Source: Calycina herbarum
Lineage: Eukaryota > Ascomycota > Leotiomycetes > Helotiales > Pezizellaceae
Length of the DNA: 64,000 nt
Assembly (NCBI GenBank): GCA_001414485.1
Contig: LLEY01000080.1
Coordinates: 124,001 to 188,000, forward strand
Reading direction: 5' to 3'
In this document: positions 59,280 to 64,000 of the stretch, piece after piece
How the letters are laid out: each line of letters opens with the position of its first letter
Position numbering within the stretch: position 1 is the stretch's first letter
Made by a program: the position numbers and the translations under genes
Notes under the pieces: generated by a model
The model's input: the letters and a program-made list of their open reading frames with translations, nothing else
The model's database searches: none
Told to the model about the DNA's origin: nothing

Positions 59280-59974
59280 TTTCGAAATAGTGGAGCTGGT
59301 CAGGCTTTTGGTGGCAGGTGGAAGAGGTTGTATTGTATCAAGTAGGTTGAATTGAAAGAGAATGCTAGTAGACACTTGAGTGCGATTAGCAATTGGCACA
59401 ATAAACCTGGAACAATTGTTCAAGGGCGACTCGCAGAGTGCGAACCTGGATGGTGGGGCTGCCTATAGATAGAGACGAGGACGAGGGAAAGAGTGACGAA
59501 CCTGGCTAAGAAGGATACACAACCCTTTGTATTCTATCAACAATGAGCGTAAAGTCGGGAAGAAAATCCCATTGAAGGAACGGAGTTACGAGCGGAGACT
59601 GTTTGTGTGGGTTCGTTGTTAAGGTAGGTAGCAAGTTGAAAAAAGGTTTTGGTTGGTGGTGTCTTGGGGATAAATCACAAACGGAAAGAGCACCCAACTG
59701 AAAATAGCCCACTCAACCTCAACCAAACCGCGGATTTGCTCTTCGCAGATGTGCAGATGTAAGAGGAGAAGGGTTGAATTTATCGTAAAAAATAATATAC
59801 AAGACTATATCTCTCCTTTGTTGGCTTGGTCAGTTTCGTTGTGTTGTCTCTTGCAAACCGCATCAAAGAATGCAGGTCCGCGGACTTGCAGAGCAGAAAC
59901 ATGATCACTCCTCCCCAAACCCGATTCCCAAAAACAAAAGAAACCCTTGTCTCCAGAAAACTGTCATAACCCCA
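59280..59974. other. Intergenic / methyltransferase leader
   Basis: The methyltransferase frame stays open up to 59423 without an ATG, so a leader intron is possible. No other gene seen. Confidence 0.45.
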
Positions 59975-60440
59975 TTAAAGCCTTGAAGCAAATCCTCCAA
60001 CAGAAGTCGAGAACTTCAACTGCGGTGGGCTAGCCAAAAGCTCCTCCTCCGCCGCAGTCTTAAACATCAGCTTGAACTGTTCCGAAGAACCATGCAAATC
60101 AACCGCAGCTTGATTTTTATAACTAAGTATCTCAGAATCAGAATCCGCCATATCCAGATCTCGTGATAAAGTGGGGGAGGCCGGGATTGGCGGGGGAAAT
60201 CGCAAACCTCTCGAGCATAATTATCTCCTCCACCTTGGTTTCGGAGTTGACGGATCGAAGGATTTCGTATTGAAGAGCATCGGGCTCGTTCTCCTTGACA
60301 TATTTCGCCAGGGTTTCAAGCAACTCAACGGTCTGTGAATTAATTAGCAAAGTGTAGAAAATTGAGGAGGTGCCTCGGCTTACGCGGTCTATCTTCCCCT
60401 CTTTTGGGACCAGGAGTGCGACGAGCTGAATGGGAGCCAT
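59975..60440 (-). CDS. Small ABM-domain (antibiotic biosynthesis monooxygenase-like) protein
   Basis: Model complement(join(59975..60122, 60208..60332, 60384..60440)), 109 aa. It reads APIQLVALLVPKEGKIDR, TVELLETLAKYVKENEPDAL, QYEILRSVNSETKVEEIIML, then YKNQAAVDLHGSSEQFKLMF and ends FSTSVGGFASRL. This is the ferredoxin-like ABM layout: strand, helix, YE-like strand, then the E-x-Y-x-x-x-x-A-x-x-x-H helix. Introns of 51 and 85 bp are placed by frame. Stand-alone ABM proteins are small dimers; some oxidise quinones, others degrade haem, and many have no known substrate. Nothing here shows which. Confidence 0.8.
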
Positions 60441-62431
60441 TGCGATGATTTAGGTAGTTGGTGAGTAATGGTTAATGGTAGATTGAACTGTGAAAGATGT
60501 CTGGGGAGGTTGAGGATATATATATGGATATCCCAGCTGTGAAGTAATCATCCCCGATGGATTCGGGGTTAATTGCGGAGGTGTGGAGGAATCAGCCAAC
60601 CTATTGTAATCGGTCACCGTATATCGTTCAATAGCCTCCGGAACCTCTCGGGAACATCGGGAAGATGCAAATGATTGCAGATGGACTTGATTCGTGTAAT
60701 TTCCTTTTTCTAGTCTTCTCGTATAATATCAACGAGTGCTTGATTTTACGGCGAGAAGCTATTCTGAGTAATCCAGTAACTCCATTCGTACCGTTTGATT
60801 ATACTAGCTTTTTGAGATAATAGTAATAATTAAACTAACTTCCGATGAAGAAGCAAAATGTAATTCGTTGCAACATGATTTATAACATTCTAGCATCCTA
60901 AATCTTTAAGACAATAGTAATAAATAAACAAACCTCCAACAAAGAAGCAAAATATATTTCGTCGCAACGTAATTCATAAAATTCTAGTGTCCTAGATCTT
61001 TAGAATAACATCAATAAATGCCTAATCTCACAACGAGAAGCTATTCCCTGTAATCTAGTAACTCCATTTATACATTCTAGTATCCTAGATCTTTAAGACA
61101 ATATCAATAATCAAACTACCTTCCAACGCCGTTATAAAATACATTTCATCTTAACATAATCCACAAAATTCCAGTATCCCAGATCTTTAGAACAACTCTA
61201 TTCCTACAAGCAAATCATCCCAACTATATAAACCAATATCAACAATCAAACTACCTTCCAACGGACGTCACAAAATGCATTCCGTCGTAACATATATAAC
61301 TGATAAAATTGCAATGTCCCAGGTCTTTAAGGAAAATATCAATAATTGACCAATTTTACACGAACAAATGTAAAATAAAATAAAGTCATTTAATGTATCA
61401 CAGTAACTCCATTCATACAGTTTAATCATCCTACAGTTTACGACAGAAATAAAAAATAAAACCACCTTACGTCAAGAAGCTATTCTGTGTACAAAGAAGA
61501 AAAAATACCTTTCGTCCTAACATAATTCCTAAAATGCCAGTATCCCAAGTCTTGAGAAAAATACCAATGACCAACTAATTTCACGCCAAGAAGTCTTCCT
61601 ATGTATAAAAAAAAAAGTCATTCTATATAATCCAGTAACTTCCTTCACATGATTAGATTATCGGGTCTATTTGCAACAATAATTATTAACAACCGATTTT
61701 GAAGAAATCATAAAACTAGACTTCAATGCAAGGTAATCCGTATAAGTTCATTTCCCCAGGGGGTTTAGGGTAACACCGATGAATGAATGATTTTACGACG
61801 ACATTCAAGTCTGCAGGAATACTGCTGAGAAGATTTGGAGAAAACCTCGTATGCGATGTCATGGTGCACGCCTTGGTTGTGGAAAATACTACCACAACTA
61901 GAAATGAAGAATAAAGGGGGATTGCTCGTGTAATGCAAGTCCTTCGACGATCTACTTTAATTTTTTAGAAGGAGCAATGGAAAATTCCCATCACCCGGAA
62001 AGATATCCAATGTTGGAGGTCGATGTCCCGGCGCAGAAGGAGCTGCGGGTTGTCACTACAATCGCTCCTGCCTCAAGTAAACAAAGTTTGAGAACCACTG
62101 CAATCCCCAAATAAATCCAAGACCTCCCGAGATCCATCCAAAATAAATCTTGCAAGAAACATCAACTACAACAGGATAACTCTTTTTTGGATTTTCCGCC
62201 ATGATGGGCTCGAGGGGTTCGTCGCCTCCATGCCGAGACAGGCGGTCGATGTTTTCCACTCGCTTCCACCCGAGACTGAGATTGGCCTCGAGGAGCGACG
62301 ACGTGAACGGAGCTAGGCCAACAACACCATACAACTTCTTGCATGCCCATCATTTCCCTCAACCCCTCCACATTACCACAAAGCTCCACGGTACTACAAC
62401 TGAAATAGACCTTGCGCAATCAACCGCCACC
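60441..62431. other. AT-rich interval with satellite-like repeats
   Basis: No gene supported. The 60730-61730 part is a decayed tandem array (separate entry). From about 61800 the composition normalises towards the SRA gene promoter; in-frame ORFs upstream of 62432 (62201-) share its frame but lack support. Confidence 0.5.
60730..61730. repeat. Degenerate tandem array, period about 94 bp
   Basis: A unit containing TTCTAGTATCCTAGATCTTT, then AGACAATA-CAATAA, then AACTACCTTCCAAC and AAATACATTTCGTCGCAACA recurs. Anchor TTCTAG/TTCCAG positions 60888, 60982, 61075 and 61169 are 93-94 bp apart; later copies near 61309 and 61540 are spaced irregularly. AT-rich, non-coding. Confidence 0.8.
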
Positions 62432-63863
62432 ATGAAGAAGTTCTTCAAGAGTCTGCGACCAAATCGCAGCGGCAGCTCGGAGGAGGGAACCGAGACTAGA
62501 CCCAAGACCAGCACCAACCAAAGAACCATCTCACGCAGCGCAACATTGCAGTTCCCCCTGAGTGCTTATCGAGACGGCCCTTTGACGGAAAGCGAGAGAG
62601 CTACAGTGGATGGTGCCGCTGATATGATGCCCGCGCGTGAGTTATAATCCCAGCGTCCACTTCACACCTACAGCTCTAACAAGAGAATAGAAGCAGCAAA
62701 GGCCGAGAAGACCCTGGACCGAATTGACAGCCTTCGCGAAGCACTTGCAACCAAGAGCGTCGATTTCCAGACCAGAAAGATGATTGACCATGAGATATCG
62801 AAGATGGCTGTGAACAACTCCACCTGGGAAGCTATTGTTGCCTCTCACACAGATAAATTTATTGAAGAAGTCCTAAAGTCCGCCATGGAAGACTTCGAGG
62901 AATCATTCAAGTGTTATGAAAAGGCAGAGTACTTCGATATCCGGGTAGCCATTTTGAAGAAATGGCACAACGACCTACTTCTCCACGCCCAAAAATTGCA
63001 CACACAATTTTATCAACTGGAAGCTTCTAAGGGCATCGAAACATTTCGGGCAGCCGAGATGCATGAGAAACCAGGTGCCTTGCACCACATCAGAATTGAA
63101 CCATATGCTCCGGGCAAATATCATCCATGCTCAATCGGAGCACCATACCCTGATCTGTGGAGAGCTATCAAGACAGGCCCTCAAGGTTTCGTCCCGGGAA
63201 AGTATGAAAGCCCAATCCAAGACCATTTGGACAGACAGTGCTGACCCGGATTTAGTTGGTGGTTGAATCTGTCTTGCGCCTCTCGCGACGGCATCATCGA
63301 TGACCCAAACAAAATCATCACTCGATCAACGGAATGCCTCGTTTCAGCCATTGTGTTGGATATGGGAAAGGTCAGCGACCAATCCACGTTTGACGAAATT
63401 GAATATATCAAAGAAAGCGATAGCCACGAGTTTCTCCTGTCGCAAACACTCCTCCAACATGGTGCACCAATCCGGGTCATTGTGGGCTACCACCTCGAGG
63501 GCTGCAACTATGCTCCCAGAGGAGGATTTAGATACGATGGCTTGTAAGTGGCCATTACCACGCTATTTTTGACAGCACTTGCTTGATCGGCGACTGATGG
63601 TATATAGATACACTTTCCAGGGCTACAGTCTCAAGACCATCGATGAAGCCAGAAACATCAATCGCGCAACACTCCGACTGAAGAGGTGTCCGGGACAGCT
63701 TCCTATCGAGTCCATTAGCCACATTCCTCGCCCCTCGCAGATGGATGACTGGAAATTATACAATAAGATGCGCTATCATGGCTTGGAATACATGGACCAC
63801 GCCCCATACACGCCCGTCAATTCGCCAGTGAAGGCAAAAAGACCATCACGATTATTCAAATGA
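62432..63863 (+). CDS. SRA-YDG-domain-like protein
   Basis: Model join(62432..62636, 62691..63201, 63256..63543, 63608..63863), 419 aa. The start, KKFFKSLRPNRSGSSEEG, is basic and Ser-rich. Residues 70-190 form coiled helices (AEKTLDRIDSLREALATKSVDF, EEVLKSAMEDFEESFKCYEK). The C-terminal half looks like an SRA (SET- and RING-associated) domain: LLSQTLLQHGAPIRVIVGYH, then NYAPRGGFRYDGLYTFQGYS with YDG at 332-334, then ATLRLKRCPGQLPI. SRA domains bind modified CpG or hemimethylated DNA. Introns of 54, 54 and 64 bp; the second (GTATGA, CTGAC, TTTAG) removes an apparent TGA stop at 63242. No RING, SET or nuclease part is visible. Confidence 0.75.
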
Positions 63864-64000
63864 AGGCGGCCGGGGGACGAATGGAGGGGATTGGAGTGCT
63901 GTTCTGTTTGCGTCTTGCCTTGGGATGGGGAGTGACTGGGAGGAATTGATTACTTGTTTGGTGAGTGCGTACAGAGATTGTGAAGCAGCAGGATGGTCAA
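63864..64000. other. 3' flank at window edge
   Basis: Downstream of the SRA-like gene; too short to interpret. Confidence 0.5.

Noticed and set aside
63242..63244. In-frame TGA suggesting that the SRA-like gene is broken
   Set aside because: A 54-bp intron (63202-63255) with good donor, branch and acceptor removes it and keeps frame.

Overview
The window looks like nuclear DNA of a filamentous ascomycete (Pezizomycotina). Its introns are short (about 48-110 bp) with GTAAGT/GTATGT-type donors, CTAAC/CTGAC branch sites and TAG/CAG acceptors. The families are typical of moulds (cell-wall-integrity MAPKK, DBP8, CAP10/GT90, small MCQYY-type proteins), and transposons are mutated in the manner of RIP (CpA to TpA on both strands). 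A Leotiomycete-like fungus is possible but not proven.

Layout. 1-5.7 kb is a RIP-ruined transposon graveyard: a pogo/Fot1-type DNA transposon nested in a Ty1/Copia reverse transcriptase, then a Gypsy-type gag. 6.7-18.2 kb holds CAP10/GT90 (+), the MAPKK (-) behind a long leader and a 4.9 kb gene-poor gap, and DBP8 (+). 18.4-27 kb is a tRNA-rich, decayed zone: tRNA-Phe, tRNA-Asp and tRNA-Thr, tRNA fragments, a truncated alpha/beta-hydrolase, an F-box gene and an SDR pseudogene. 27.9-34 kb is a Helitron with RIP-mutated Rep/Pif1-like helicase, followed by a less damaged zinc-finger ORF broken by two C-to-T-type stops. 34-45 kb carries a transcription-factor relic, MITEs, a Myb/SANT-like protein, a 14-3-3-like protein and a small MCQYY protein. 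45.8-49 kb is a tandem array of three related membrane proteins. 49.7-52.4 kb is a dense housekeeping block: RPS22 and RPS12 divergent, with parvulin tail-to-tail to RPS12. 54-64 kb has a low-complexity protein, a six-exon methyltransferase, an ABM-domain protein, a 94-bp satellite-like array and an SRA-YDG-domain gene.

The most unusual signal is in two tRNA genes. Besides the normal intron next to the anticodon, tRNA-Phe (18470-18613, -) and tRNA-Asp (20965-21116, +) each contain a second 52-53 nt insert in the T-loop. Both inserts begin GTAAGT, carry CTAAC near the end and finish in TAG, so they look like spliceosomal (mRNA-type) introns. Removing them restores perfect T-arms and acceptor stems. 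An uninterrupted 3' half of the same tRNA-Asp lies 430 bp downstream. Such introns in pol III tRNA genes would be unexpected. All gene models were spliced by eye from frame, motif and splice-site consistency.
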